This document shows positions 63,415-64,000 of a stretch of 64,000 nucleotides of DNA, in pieces. The translations under genes were made by a program, and so were the position numbers. The DNA lies in contig OZ038379.1 of NCBI GenBank assembly GCA_964036045.1, forward strand, positions 108,454,025 through 108,518,024. The letters run 5' to 3'. The stretch comes from Eutreptiella sp. 'Long Island Sound 2002' (lineage: Eukaryota; Euglenozoa; Euglenophyceae; Eutreptiales; Eutreptiaceae). The notes under the pieces were generated by a model. The model was not told the origin of the DNA and made no database searches. It worked only from the letters and a program-made list of their open reading frames with translations. Every line of letters begins with the position of its first letter. Within the stretch, counting starts at the first letter, position 1.

Positions 63415-63998
63415 TCAGCGCCTTCGTTTGTGCCCCAAACGAGTTCCTTTTGAGGTTGTCTGGTGGGGTTGGGCTACCGGTGCGTTCCCACCACTCACCA
63501 AATTAGCAAAGTTGTCCAACCCCTCTGATGACGGTGACGGTCCTTTCAGCTCCAACGTTGGACTTCTATTTCCTTAGTGTGGCGTGGCCAACTGTTGACT
63601 CTCCGGTTGTGTCTTTTCCTCATCATCATGTCCTGCTGGGGCCTCCTCAGATGGTGATCGAGCCCTTTTCGTAGGTGTTGCTTGAGGTTCGTCACTGCCA
63701 TCTGCATTGACAATAGGGGTATTGCTGGCAGTTCCCTTCTTGGGCTTTGGCTTAGCAGCCTGAGGCTTTGGCTACTTGGGCTTTGCATCCACGTCCACCA
63801 TACTATCCATGCAAACCCGTTCATTACGGTCATTGGACACATTGGCCATTCCACTCCTGTCTCACCCTTGTCTAGTTGCGGCAACACAAATCCCCCGCAG
63901 ATTGGGGCCAGAGAGCTAGCTTGTCTCACAGTACGAGTTGTGAGCTCAATAGTTTCCTTTGATAGTTCATCAACCGCAGATTTGAGCTAACTAAACAC
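63415..63998 (-). CDS. Basic Lys/Pro-rich nuclear-type protein with in-frame TAG and TAA
   Basis: The minus-strand frame from about 63,862 ends at TGA 63,415-63,417 and contains TAG 63,772-63,774 and TAA 63,574-63,576. It reads MVDVDAKPK, TAG, PKPQAAKPKPKKGTASNTP, then SDEPQATPTKRARSPSEEAP, QLATPH, TAA, GNRSPTLELKGPSPSSEGL and a basic end (GTRLGHKRRR). The composition is uniform across both interruptions. An upstream exon in another frame (63,870-63,998) gives LKSAVDELSKETIELTTRTV and has its own TAG at 63,987; the intron joining them is not resolved. Lysine/proline repeats and two basic clusters suggest a nuclear protein. The gene continues beyond the window. Confidence 0.6.
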
Positions 63999-64000
63999 AA

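Overview
This is a repeat-rich window of a eukaryotic nuclear genome. There are spliceosomal GT-AG introns with matching phases, a cellular FKBP-type gene split over about 16 kb, DNA transposons, LINE and copia-like retroelement remnants, and satellite arrays. No rRNA, tRNA, bacterial operon or CRISPR array was seen. Many frames that read as good protein, some through recognisable domains, contain in-frame TAG or TAA, while nearly every clear reading frame ends at TGA. The simplest reading is a nuclear code in which TAG and TAA are sense (probably glutamine) and TGA is the only stop, as known in several ulvophyte green algae, ciliates and a few other protists. Combined with the introns and transposon types, a green alga of the ulvophyte kind is my best guess, but this is inference.

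Layout. 1-3.4 kb: nothing firm. 3.4-3.9 kb: a short SAP-domain frame. 4.3-6.7 kb, minus strand: a decayed multi-exon gene or element with a Myb/SANT-like domain, an OTU-like domain and two further frames. 7.3-8.9 kb: purine-rich repeats. 9.0-9.8 kb: a hypothetical frame. 10.2-10.4 kb: a chromodomain fragment.

10.8-31.4 kb is a transposon cluster. Two copies of a 2.0-2.3 kb element (10,840-12,856 and 21,458-23,783) have about 35-bp terminal inverted repeats, subterminal TTATCGCGCGATAA-type repeats and a DDE transposase whose motif order resembles RAG1/Transib. Two larger elements of about 7 kb (element A about 14.4-21.3 kb, element B 24,235-31,352) share one plan: a 2OG-Fe(II) oxygenase-like gene, a coiled-coil or linker gene and a DDE transposase, all on the plus strand. 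Four palindrome-rich motif clusters flank the three modules in each. The motif differs completely between A and B but the positions are the same.

32-38.4 kb: a charged minus-strand frame, an inverted pair of LINE endonuclease fragments (33.6-35.7 kb), a small spliced gene, and a copia-like remnant (CCHC zinc knuckle, RNase H). 41.8-58.2 kb: an FKBP-type gene whose 15.7-kb intron holds a 47-bp tandem repeat, about 50-bp satellite arrays, two nested large inverted repeats, a 1.14-kb tandem duplication, degenerate telomere-like tracts and a 32-nt poly(C) run. 59.6-64 kb: a serine-rich minus-strand frame, short repeats, a (CA)n tract, a TAG-interrupted plus-strand frame and a basic lysine/proline-rich minus-strand gene that gives some of the best evidence for the altered code.

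Working together: in elements A and B the transposase would mobilise the element, and the 2OG oxygenase (possibly TET/JBP-like) could modify DNA or chromatin. The copies here are decayed by frameshifts, many at poly(C)/poly(G) runs, and by loss of catalytic residues.
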